From assembly GCA_018699955.1 (NCBI GenBank), contig JABISG010000152.1, forward strand, positions 1-64,000: a stretch of 64,000 nucleotides of DNA. The letters run 5' to 3'. Each line of letters starts with the position of its first letter. The stretch's first letter is position 1. A program made the translations under genes and the position numbers. This document shows, one piece after another, positions 27,515 through 35,635 of the stretch. This DNA comes from Planctomycetaceae bacterium (GTDB taxonomy: Bacteria; Planctomycetota; Planctomycetia; Planctomycetales; Planctomycetaceae). The notes beneath the pieces were generated by a model. It saw only the letters and a program-made list of their open reading frames with translations. It ran no database searches and was not told the DNA's origin.

Positions 27515-27570
27515 CGCTTGCGGTTTAGCGGTCCCTCGACGGCGTTCTCCGGTTCGCTAAACCACAAGCG
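27515..27570. repeat. long inverted repeat, family D, copy D1
   Basis: 16-base arms CGCTTGCGGTTTAGCG (27515-27530) and CGCTAAACCACAAGCG (27555-27570), one mismatch, around a 24-base loop that itself has CCCTCGACGG. It is between serC and the nucleosidase gene. A half copy (one arm) is at 61280-61296 after apbE. Confidence 0.65.
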
Positions 27571-27592
27571 ACATACCGCCAAATAAATGCGG

Positions 27593-28675
27593 CTATGCAT
27601 GGTCGGTTTCAAATCGCCGCATGGCGTCAATCAACGCATCGACGCCGTCGGCTGGGAACGCATTGTACATGCTGGCACGCATGCCGCCCACACTACGATG
27701 TCCTTTGAGTCCGTCGAGACCTTCAGCCGTTGCGAACGCGATGAACTGCTTATCCTTCTCAGCATCGCCAGTCACAAAAGTGACGTTCATCAGCGAACGG
27801 CTGTCGGAATCGGCAGTGGAGCGAAACAAGCTGCTGTTATCGAGATACTCATACAGTCGCCCCGCCTTGTCGCGATTGCGTTCCGCCATCGCTTCCAACC
27901 CGCCCAACTGTTTCAACCACTTGAAAACCAACCCCATCAAGTAGATGCCGAATGTGGGCGGCGTGTTGAACATCGAATCCTTTTCGGCGTGCGTGCGATA
28001 ACTCAGCATCGTGGGAACGTCGGGGTTGCCCCGTTCGATGAGATCCCGCCGGATGATGACCAGCGTGATACCCGACGGCCCCAGATTCTTCTGCGCTCCG
28101 GCATAGACGATGCCGTATTTCGCGATGTCGATCGGCCGCGAGAAAATGTCGCTGCTGGCATCGCAGGCGAGAAATGCACCATCGGGTGTTTCCGGTTCAC
28201 TGCGAAACTGCGTGCCGTAAATTGTGTTGTTCGATGTGAAATGCACGTAGGCCGGGTTGGGGCTGTTTGTACGCTCCGTCGGAATGTAGCAGAAGTTGCG
28301 GTCCTCGCTTGTGCAGACTACGTGCGTTTTTCCGAATCGCTTTGCCTCGGCGATTGCTTTTCTTGACCAGGAACCGGTGACGAGATAATCGGCCGTGTCA
28401 TCGGGCGTCAGGAAATTCATCGGCGTCATGCAGAACTGCGTCGATGCGCCGCCCTGTAAAAACAGCACGGCGTAATCGTCGGGGATTCCCGCCAATTCGC
28501 GGCAGAGCGCCTCGGTCTCTTCGTACACGGCCAGAAACGCCTTGCCACGGTGCGAGTGTTCGAGAATGCCGATACCCGTTTCGCCCAGCGACAGCAGATT
28601 ATTGCGAGCTTCTTCGAGTACCGTCACCGGCAAAACGGCAGGTCCGGCAGAGAAATTGTGGATGCGCTGGCTCAT
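27593..28675 (-). CDS. serC: phosphoserine aminotransferase (SerC)
   Basis: 360 residues, the family norm. SerC is a PLP enzyme converting 3-phosphohydroxypyruvate and glutamate to phosphoserine in serine synthesis (and a step of pyridoxal phosphate synthesis). It starts MSQRIHNFSAGPAVLPVTVL; GGASTQF is the PLP phosphate motif, and the catalytic Lys is in YAGAQKNLGPSG. A PSAT-specific end GGMRASMYNAFP is present. The ATG at 28675 is used; upstream extensions read through a repeat. serA and serB are not in the window. Confidence 0.95.
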   Translation of the reverse strand: MSQRIHNFSAGPAVLPVTVLEEARNNLLSLGETGIGILEHSHRGKAFLAVYEETEALCRELAGIPDDYAVLFLQGGASTQFCMTPMNFLTPDDTADYLVTGSWSRKAIAEAKRFGKTHVVCTSEDRNFCYIPTERTNSPNPAYVHFTSNNTIYGTQFRSEPETPDGAFLACDASSDIFSRPIDIAKYGIVYAGAQKNLGPSGITLVIIRRDLIERGNPDVPTMLSYRTHAEKDSMFNTPPTFGIYLMGLVFKWLKQLGGLEAMAERNRDKAGRLYEYLDNSSLFRSTADSDSRSLMNVTFVTGDAEKDKQFIAFATAEGLDGLKGHRSVGGMRASMYNAFPADGVDALIDAMRRFETDHA

Positions 28676-28734
28676 GGTGGCTGTTCTGCCCTGTTTCACA
28701 AATCGGAGAGGAATGAATGGAGTACATTCCCCCA

Positions 28735-28764
28735 GCAAAGCCCACGGGCTACGGCCTGTGGGAC
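28735..28764. repeat. palindromic repeat, family C, copy C3
   Basis: GCAAAGCCCACGGGCTACGG followed by CCTGTGGGACC, 60 bases upstream of serC in the divergent serC/prs region. The rest of this 297-base gap holds no recognisable gene. Confidence 0.65.
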
Positions 28765-28972
28765 CGGAAGGCATATTATCGAAAAAAACCTCACAACCCG
28801 CCTCTATAACGATTGCCTGCGAGCGACGTCAATCGAGCGCTTGAGTTGCCGCCCCGGACCGATATGATGCAAGTACGAAACCGTGCTGCTTTCGGAGAGT
28901 CGAAAACGGAAGTCCGTTGAGATACTCTCCCAGATTTTCACCTTCCGCTTTGTTACGGGCAGATCACCGCCG

Positions 28973-29995
28973 ATGCCGAAACCGAGTTCTCAATCCACGC
29001 CGATCGCCGGTCCGCGTACCCAATCGTTTCAGGCTCCGCAGGGCGATTTGGCCGTGCTGGCGGGATCGGCCAACCCGGAATTGGCTGCCGCTGTCGCCGC
29101 CAAACTCGGCGTCAAAACGTCGCCTTGCCAGTCGCTTTTGTTCAGTGAAGGCAATGTGTTCGTTCGCGTGCTAGAAAACGTTCGTGGACGCGACACCTTC
29201 ATCATTCAGGGCGTGCATTTTCCGGTCAATGACAATTTCATGGAACTGCTCTTCTGGATCGACGCGCTCAAACGCGCCAGTGCGCAGCAGGTCACCGCCG
29301 TCATTCCGTTCTTCAGCTACGCTAAGGGAGACAAGAAGGACGAGCCGCGCGTTTCCATTCGCGCCCGCGTTTGTGCCGATGCGATCGAGGCGGCCGGTGC
29401 CGATCGTGTGTTGACAATGGATCTACACAGTCCACAAATCCAGGGCTTCTTCAGCATCCCCGTCGATCATTTGTACGGCCGCAACGTTCTCTGCGAGCAC
29501 GTGCGGAGTCTGAACATTCCCGATCTGGTCGTCTGCAGTCCCGATACTGGGTTTGCAAAGGACGCCGCCGCTTTCGCCAATCTGCTTGGCGCGCCAGTGG
29601 TGATCGGCAACAAAATGCGCGACGATCACTCCGAACAGGCCAGAGTGTTGGAAGTCATTGGCGAAGTCGAAAACAAGAACATTGTCATCGTCGATGATTT
29701 CACAATTACCGGCGGTTCGCTCATCAGCATGGCTGCCCTGTTGAAAGAGCGCGGCGCGCGAGACATTTATGCCGCCGTCACTCATGGTGTCTTTTCGGAT
29801 GGAGCTGCCGCACGAATTGAGCAGAGCGAGATTAAGAAAATGTTTGTCGCCGACACAATCGAGTCGCCCGACCGAAAGTTGCCCGACAACATAGAAGTCG
29901 TTTCGGTCGCTGCGCTGTTCGCCCAAGCCATCCGCTCGATCCACGACCGCACCAGTGTCAGCATGCTGTTCCCCGATGCAAGGACGGACGAATAG
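28973..29995 (+). CDS. prs: ribose-phosphate pyrophosphokinase (PRPP synthetase)
   Basis: 340 residues. Prs makes PRPP from ribose 5-phosphate and ATP for nucleotide, His and Trp synthesis. Seen: SEGNVFVRVLENVRGRDTFI, the catalytic-loop region FFSYAKGDKKDEPRVSIRAR, MDLHSPQIQGFF with VDHLYG, and the PRPP-binding motif VIVDDFTITGGSL. The last differs from the common VDDMIDTGGT, and the FGYARQDRK block is replaced by FSYAKGDKKDEP, so this is a divergent lineage member. An N-terminal extension of about 25 residues is polar. The ATG at 28973 is used. Confidence 0.9.
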   Translation: MPKPSSQSTPIAGPRTQSFQAPQGDLAVLAGSANPELAAAVAAKLGVKTSPCQSLLFSEGNVFVRVLENVRGRDTFIIQGVHFPVNDNFMELLFWIDALKRASAQQVTAVIPFFSYAKGDKKDEPRVSIRARVCADAIEAAGADRVLTMDLHSPQIQGFFSIPVDHLYGRNVLCEHVRSLNIPDLVVCSPDTGFAKDAAAFANLLGAPVVIGNKMRDDHSEQARVLEVIGEVENKNIVIVDDFTITGGSLISMAALLKERGARDIYAAVTHGVFSDGAAARIEQSEIKKMFVADTIESPDRKLPDNIEVVSVAALFAQAIRSIHDRTSVSMLFPDARTDE

Positions 29996-30086
29996 AGAAT
30001 CACGCGCCCGACACACACTCTCGGCAGTCCCTTCTTGAACATGCACCGATTGGCAATTCCTCTCCGCCCCATCAGCAAGAAACGCA

Positions 30087-32738
30087 ATGACGGAACCAAA
30101 GCGTAAACTCACCCCCATGATGGAACGCTACATGGAGGTGAAGCAGCAGAATCCCGGTACGATTTTGCTGTTTCGCATGGGCGACTTTTACGAGCTGTTC
30201 AACGAAGACGCCAGGCTGGCCGCCAAAGTGCTCGGCCTCACGCTCACCAGCCGCGATAAAGCCTCGACCAACCCGATTCCGATGGCCGGCTTCCCGTATC
30301 ATTCGCTGCAGACTTATCTGGGAAAGCTCATTCAGGCTGGCTATCGGGCCGCCATCTGCGAGCAAGTCGAAGATCCCAAGCAAGCCAAAGGCTTGGTCAA
30401 ACGTGAAGTGACGCAGATTGTCACACCGGGAACGCTGACCGACGAAGAACTGCTCGATCCCCGCGAAAGCAATTTCCTTGCCTGCATCTATCCGACGAAA
30501 GAATACGTCGGTTTGGCGTGGCTGGAAGTATCGACCGGGCGTTTTGTTTCCGCCGAACTGAAACCTCATCATCTGCGGGACGAACTGTCGCGGATTGCGC
30601 CGGCTGAGTGCATCGTTCCCGATGGTTGCGACCAACGCTTGCTGCCCGAGGGGGCGTTGCTCACCGAGCGACCCGCCTGGACGTTCGCCCGTAATGAATG
30701 CCAGCGGCTGTTGTGCGAACACTTCGGGACGAAAACGCTCGACGGCTTCGATCTCGATGCCGATTCCGCCGGCGTCACCGCTGCCGGCGCGCTGTTGACT
30801 TACGTGCAGGAAACGCAAAAAAGTAGTCTCGGTCACATCACGCGGCTGGAGCCATTCCGCCGCGGGACGAATCTCGTCATCGATGAAGCGACCCGCCGCA
30901 GCCTGGAGCTGACGATCACCCTGCGAGACAGTCGACGCGACGGCAGCTTGCTGTCGGTCATCGACGAGACGGTCACCGCAATGGGAGCGCGACTGCTGGC
31001 CGAGTGGCTGTCGAATCCGCTGTGCGATATCTCGGCAATCAATCATCGGCTCGATGCTGTGGAAGAATTGGTCGGCAATCCGATGCTCTGCCGAGACATT
31101 CGTGAACAACTCGACGAAACCTACGATCTGCAGCGACTGACTGCGCGGATTGCCACCGGTCGGGCCAGCCCGCGCGACTTGGGATGTCTGGCTCACTCAC
31201 TCTCGCTGCTGCCGAAACTCAAAGCGCAACTTGCCGGTCGCGAAGCAGCGTTATTGATCGAAGTCGAAAACAAGGTCGATCTCTGTCCGGAAGTTCGCAG
31301 CGACGTCGAAAGCACGTTGGTCGATGAACCGCCCGTGCTAACGACCGATGGCGGCATGATTCGCAGCGGTTGCCATACTGAGTTGGATAAGCAGCGCGAG
31401 TTGGCACGCGGGGGCAAAGAGTGGATCGCCCATTACCTGGGTGAGGAAATCAAGCGGACCGGCATCCAGAATTTGAAAGTCGGCTTCAACAAAGTGTTCG
31501 GCTACTATCTGGAAGTCACCCGCGCCCAGGCCGACAAGGTACCCGAGGATTACATTCGCAAGCAGACGTTGAAGAACCAGGAACGATACATCACGCCGGA
31601 ACTGAAAACGCATGAAGACAAGGTGCTGCGGGCCGAAGAACGGGCCATCGCGCTGGAACAGGAATTGTTCAACGCGCTGCGCGAGCGGGTTTCGGCCGAA
31701 TGCCGACGGCTGAAGCAGACCGCCGAAGCGCTTGCCGAAATTGACGTGCTGACGGCATTGGCAGTACTCGCCGTTTCGCAGCATTACTGCCGCCCCGAAA
31801 TGACGGCCGAACCACTGCTCGACATTCGCGAAGGCCGCCATCCGGTCCTCGATCGTCTGCAACCAACCGGTGAATTCGTGCCGAATGATGTGGTGTTGGG
31901 AGTTGAGAGTCGAGAGGCGAGCGTCGAGGGCAAAGCTCACCGGCCGGATCCCGTGGGATCGCACACCGGCCGCATCCAAATCATCACCGGCCCCAACATG
32001 GCGGGAAAAAGCACATACATTCGACAGGCGGCGTTGATTACGATTCTCGCGCAAATGGGTTCGTTCGTACCCGCCACCGAGGCCCGCATCGGCATTGCCG
32101 ACCGCGTGTTTGCCCGCGTTGGTGCCAGCGACGAGTTGGGCAAAGGGCAGAGTACGTTTATGGTCGAAATGACCGAGGCAGCGCGAATTCTGCATGCCGC
32201 CAGTCAAAGTAGTCTCGTAATCCTCGATGAGATCGGTCGCGGCACCAGCACCTACGACGGAATTTCGCTTGCCTGGGCCATAACCGAGCATCTGCACGAC
32301 GTAGTTGTCTGCCGCACGCTGTTTGCGACGCATTACCACGAACTGACCGAACTGACGCAAACTCTCAGCGGCACATCGAATTGGAATGTCGCCATCCGCG
32401 AGCAGGATGACGACGTCATCTTTCTGCACCGAATTGTGGAAGGGGCAGCTGACAAGAGTTACGGCATCCATGTCGCCCGACTGGCCGGCGTGCCGACGGC
32501 GGTCATCGATCGCGCCCGCGTCATTCTCGACACACTGGAAGCCGATCACCTGGACGACACCGGACGTCCCAACGTCCCGCCCAGGCAGTCGCACAGCTCG
32601 GGTGAACAGCAATTGTCGCTATTCGAACCCCCGCCGCATCCATTGCTGGATGAGATTCGCGATATGGATCTCGATCAGATGACACCTCTGGCTGCGCTGG
32701 AAGAACTGCATCGAATGCGGCAAACGCTCAAGGACTGA
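30087..32738 (+). CDS. mutS: DNA mismatch repair protein MutS
   Basis: 883 residues. MutS clamps DNA and recognises mismatches, then recruits MutL. Seen: mismatch-reading Phe-x-Glu motif in FRMGDFYELF (about residue 35), connector and lever domains, clamp, and ATPase with Walker A GPNMAGKSTYIRQ (about 634) and Walker B VILDEIGRGTSTYDG, plus the LFATHYHELT motif. A segment of about 20 residues between NDVVLG and GRIQIITGP (about 603-627) is not usual in MutS and coincides with repeat-like DNA. mutL is not in the window. Confidence 0.96.
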   Translation: MTEPKRKLTPMMERYMEVKQQNPGTILLFRMGDFYELFNEDARLAAKVLGLTLTSRDKASTNPIPMAGFPYHSLQTYLGKLIQAGYRAAICEQVEDPKQAKGLVKREVTQIVTPGTLTDEELLDPRESNFLACIYPTKEYVGLAWLEVSTGRFVSAELKPHHLRDELSRIAPAECIVPDGCDQRLLPEGALLTERPAWTFARNECQRLLCEHFGTKTLDGFDLDADSAGVTAAGALLTYVQETQKSSLGHITRLEPFRRGTNLVIDEATRRSLELTITLRDSRRDGSLLSVIDETVTAMGARLLAEWLSNPLCDISAINHRLDAVEELVGNPMLCRDIREQLDETYDLQRLTARIATGRASPRDLGCLAHSLSLLPKLKAQLAGREAALLIEVENKVDLCPEVRSDVESTLVDEPPVLTTDGGMIRSGCHTELDKQRELARGGKEWIAHYLGEEIKRTGIQNLKVGFNKVFGYYLEVTRAQADKVPEDYIRKQTLKNQERYITPELKTHEDKVLRAEERAIALEQELFNALRERVSAECRRLKQTAEALAEIDVLTALAVLAVSQHYCRPEMTAEPLLDIREGRHPVLDRLQPTGEFVPNDVVLGVESREASVEGKAHRPDPVGSHTGRIQIITGPNMAGKSTYIRQAALITILAQMGSFVPATEARIGIADRVFARVGASDELGKGQSTFMVEMTEAARILHAASQSSLVILDEIGRGTSTYDGISLAWAITEHLHDVVVCRTLFATHYHELTELTQTLSGTSNWNVAIREQDDDVIFLHRIVEGAADKSYGIHVARLAGVPTAVIDRARVILDTLEADHLDDTGRPNVPPRQSHSSGEQQLSLFEPPPHPLLDEIRDMDLDQMTPLAALEELHRMRQTLKD
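31930..31962. repeat. family C repeat inserted in frame within mutS
   Basis: The 33 bases match the intergenic family C copy at 62436-62467 at 26 of 33 positions without gaps, including GCAAAGC at the left and CCCGTGGGATC at the right. It is preceded by GAGAGTCGAGAGGCGAGCG, another repeat-like stretch. It encodes part of the extra loop immediately before the Walker A strand. Confidence 0.55.
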
Positions 32739-32752
32739 GGCGAGCGGCCGTC

Positions 32753-33970
32753 TTACTTCCAGCGGCGACCTTCGAGTTCCAGCACACCGTCGTCAATCAT
32801 CTGTTGGGCGCGTTTTTCGATTCGTCCCCGCCGACGGGAAACCCGCTCGTCCAGTCCGTGCTGAGGCAATTGTTTGAGAACCCGCAGCGCCTGGCTTGGT
32901 CGCTCTTCGATTTCAACCAGAATGGCGGCCAGTTTCAGCCGCAGTCGGTCGTCATCGGGATTCTGCTCGACGTATCGCTCCAACAGGGGGCCCGCTTCGT
33001 TCCACAGGCGTGCCTCGCATAACGCTTCGATCAGCATTCGCAAATCGGCGGGAGCAATTTCCTGGTGTGGGTCAAACTCGAGGACACGCCGATACTCTGT
33101 CAAAGCGCCGGTTGGCTTACCGCTTTGAAGGCAATACCGCATGTGCTCGAGCGCTTCGGCTGCTTTGGACGGATCGAGATTCTCCGTCTCGGTTGATGGT
33201 TTGCGGGCACCCTCGCGGAGACGTGATTCGAGTGTCTCGCCACGATAATCGACTTCGTCGCTAACGGCCGTCGAACCGTAGGTCCCCTGAATGACGGCGA
33301 ACAGGTCCCAGTTTTCGCAATCGACCCAATTCTTCTTGAGCATCAACACGCCCACGCCCAAGCCGGTGGCTGCGCCGAACAAATGCAGAACCTCGCTGCT
33401 CATAGCGAAGCCGGTGATGCCGGCGAAGACGATTTGCATGACGAGATAGAACCCTGCCAACGCGAGAATCGATACGTCAAAATGAAAGATGCGAAATGGG
33501 TACAGGCCCATCCAGAAGGCACCGATCATTGCGACTTCGTTCTTGGGCGCCCAGACCAGCGAAATTGCCAGCAGTCCGAAAACGACGCCCGATGCGCCTC
33601 CCGCCGGCCGTGGGTCGCTTGAGGCAAGCATTAGCAACTGGATGAGAAACGCCTGAGCAGCCCCCATGCCGAAGTACACGACCAGAAATCGCCAAAAACC
33701 GATTTTTCCCTCAACGACCAGTCCAAAGATCCACAGGAAGATCATGTTCCCCACCAGATGCACAACGTCAAAATGCACGAAGTGACAACTGATCCACTCT
33801 AGAGGATGCAGGCCGGAACCAAAATGCATCGCCCACGACTGCCATAATTCTCCTCCCGGCAGAACGCCGATGGTATGCAGCACAAACGCGGCGATATTTG
33901 CGATAATCAGCGACAGCGTACCCACCGGCCAATGATAAACGGGGGCGTCGGTGCTGACGGGAATGAACAT
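32753..33970 (-). CDS. rhomboid-family intramembrane serine protease with TPR-like tail
   Basis: 405 residues. Rhomboids cleave membrane proteins within the bilayer. About six hydrophobic segments fill residues 15-215. Catalytic Ser is in GGASGVVFG, catalytic His in VLHLFGAATG, and the His pair HFVHFDVVHLVGN is in TM2. The C-terminal part (about 255-400) is soluble and TPR-like (RMLIEALCEARLWNEAGPLL). It is convergent with mutS, with stops 14 bases apart. Confidence 0.9.
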   Translation of the reverse strand: MFIPVSTDAPVYHWPVGTLSLIIANIAAFVLHTIGVLPGGELWQSWAMHFGSGLHPLEWISCHFVHFDVVHLVGNMIFLWIFGLVVEGKIGFWRFLVVYFGMGAAQAFLIQLLMLASSDPRPAGGASGVVFGLLAISLVWAPKNEVAMIGAFWMGLYPFRIFHFDVSILALAGFYLVMQIVFAGITGFAMSSEVLHLFGAATGLGVGVLMLKKNWVDCENWDLFAVIQGTYGSTAVSDEVDYRGETLESRLREGARKPSTETENLDPSKAAEALEHMRYCLQSGKPTGALTEYRRVLEFDPHQEIAPADLRMLIEALCEARLWNEAGPLLERYVEQNPDDDRLRLKLAAILVEIEERPSQALRVLKQLPQHGLDERVSRRRGRIEKRAQQMIDDGVLELEGRRWK

Positions 33971-34078
33971 CCAGAGATTTCCGACGCAAAGAGAGTGGAT
34001 GCAACAAACGACCGCCGGCTACCGGCTGCCATCGATTGGCTGACGGACTTTGTATCTTGTCAATCCTGTAATCGGAAG

Positions 34079-34107
34079 GTGTCACTGGCGTGTCGCCAGT
34101 GGAACCC
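34079..34107. repeat. palindromic repeat, family B, copy B2
   Basis: GGTGTCACTGGCGTGTCGCC followed by AGTGGAACC, a slightly decayed family B hairpin in the gap between the rhomboid and adenylate kinase-like genes. Confidence 0.6.
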
Positions 34108-34195
34108 CAAAAACCAATCGATATTTGACGCTGTGCCTACGTCATATGATACGAAGATTCCCCGGCCGGGGATCAGCGAATTGCGAGAAAATGAC

Positions 34196-34816
34196 TCAAT
34201 TGGTTGCGCTGGACATGCGAACGGACTGCACGGGGATAATGCAATCGAGCACGGCTCGCAGTACTTCGGTTGGTGACTGCAGCGCATCAACCTCGCGCTT
34301 CAACTCGTCCGGATAGTACTTCAGAACCGGCATGGTGTCCCGGCGATAGATATTAAAACGATGCCGGATTATGGCTTCGTCGGCATCGTCGGGGCGGCCG
34401 CTCTCAAGGGCACGAGTCTTGATCCGATCAACCATCGCGTCTTCGTCGAAACTGACGAGGGAAATGAGACACAGGGGATCAATATAGTCGTCAAGCTCCG
34501 CAGCCTGGACCAGGCTGCGGGGAAAACCGTCGAGAATGAGTACGTCGGTTTCGGGAGAGAACTGACCGTCGGCGATCATTCGCTCCATCGCCTGTTTCCA
34601 TACTCGAAGCGTCAGATCGTCGGGGACAAGCTCGCCACGCTCGATGTGCAAGCGCGATTGCTTGCCCGCTAGGGAATCGGCATCGAGCGCGCGGAAACAG
34701 TCGCCTGAAGAGACGTGCCGGAATCCGGGAAGGCCCGCAAGGACTTGTCCCTGAGTTCCCTTCCCGACGCCGGGTGGCCCGAACATCAGAACGGTGCGGT
34801 ATTTCGGCTGCGGCAT
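34196..34816 (-). CDS. adenylate kinase-like nucleoside monophosphate kinase
   Basis: 206 residues. P-loop GPPGVGKGTQ (about residue 13), AMP-binding SSGDCFRA, and the LDGFPRS motif. The long lid of canonical bacterial adenylate kinase (about 30 residues with zinc or hydrogen-bond network) is absent, making it a short-lid form. It most likely interconverts ATP/AMP and ADP, but other NMPs are possible. The stop is 23 bases downstream of rpsD's on the opposite side of the next gene: rpsD is upstream on the same strand, so the two may be co-transcribed. Confidence 0.85.
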   Translation of the reverse strand: MPQPKYRTVLMFGPPGVGKGTQGQVLAGLPGFRHVSSGDCFRALDADSLAGKQSRLHIERGELVPDDLTLRVWKQAMERMIADGQFSPETDVLILDGFPRSLVQAAELDDYIDPLCLISLVSFDEDAMVDRIKTRALESGRPDDADEAIIRHRFNIYRRDTMPVLKYYPDELKREVDALQSPTEVLRAVLDCIIPVQSVRMSSATN

Positions 34817-34839
34817 GTCACCCCTCCTGGCGACTCGTC

Positions 34840-35448
34840 CTATCGCGACAGAAAAGCGACAACCTGTCCAACGTCCACCGGCACGCTAACATCTTCGAAT
34901 GTCGGCAGCGCGGTAACGATGGCTTTCAGTTCCGACGGATCGACGGAAATCCAGTCACAGGCCGGTAGCCCTCCCGACTCAATCAGTCCCTGGTACATCG
35001 ACCTCAGATTTGGTCGATTCCGCACCGTGACGACATCGCCGACACGGACGATGATCGAAGGCGTTTTCACGGTTCGACCATTGACCTGGAAGTGGGCGTG
35101 TGTGATTCCCTGGCGAGCTTGAGGGCGCGTTAACGCAAGGCCCGCTCGTCGGACGACGTTATCCAATCGCCGTTCGCACAGCATGAGAAGCTGTTCGCCG
35201 GTATTGCCCTTCAGCCGTCTGGCTTTGGAGAAATAATTACGCAACTGCTTCTCGCGGAAACCGTAGTAGAATTTGATCTTCTGCTTTTCCTTGAGTGCCA
35301 TGCCGTAATTCGACGTCTTGCGGCGGCGTTGAACGGGTCCCGGAGGCGTCTCGCGCTGCTCCAACGCCCGGACTGCACCGGCATCCTCGTAAATCATGGC
35401 GCCCAGACGGCGATTGATACGCCCCTTTGGGCCAGTGTAATGGGCCAT
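34840..35448 (-). CDS. rpsD: 30S ribosomal protein S4
   Basis: 202 residues. S4 nucleates 30S assembly and binds 16S rRNA and the mRNA entry channel. It starts MAHYTGPKGRINRRLGA. The central S4 RNA-binding domain has ERRLDNVVRRAGLALTRPQARQGITHAHFQVNG. It is isolated from the usual S13-S11-rpoA cluster. GGAG nine bases before the ATG at 35448 supports the start over a GTG five codons earlier. Gap 35449-35635 before the kinase stop holds the promoter. Confidence 0.97.
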   Translation of the reverse strand: MAHYTGPKGRINRRLGAMIYEDAGAVRALEQRETPPGPVQRRRKTSNYGMALKEKQKIKFYYGFREKQLRNYFSKARRLKGNTGEQLLMLCERRLDNVVRRAGLALTRPQARQGITHAHFQVNGRTVKTPSIIVRVGDVVTVRNRPNLRSMYQGLIESGGLPACDWISVDPSELKAIVTALPTFEDVSVPVDVGQVVAFLSR

Positions 35449-35635
35449 AAACTGCTGCTCCACTCCCCGAAGTCAAATGACGCGAACTGCGATTGGCTGG
35501 CCGCGACACTCATTGTCGCCCTAACGCCAATTTCGCCGACGCTTTAAGCCGTCCAACTCTAAGGCCGACACGCAGTTTTTGCAAGTCATTGGCAATTTCA
35601 CACTGGCTGATCTAGGTAGATTCCTATTTTCGGCA

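Noticed and set aside
31338..32612. 424-codon minus-strand frame within mutS
   Set aside because: Antisense to the MutS ATPase and core; no recognisable domain.
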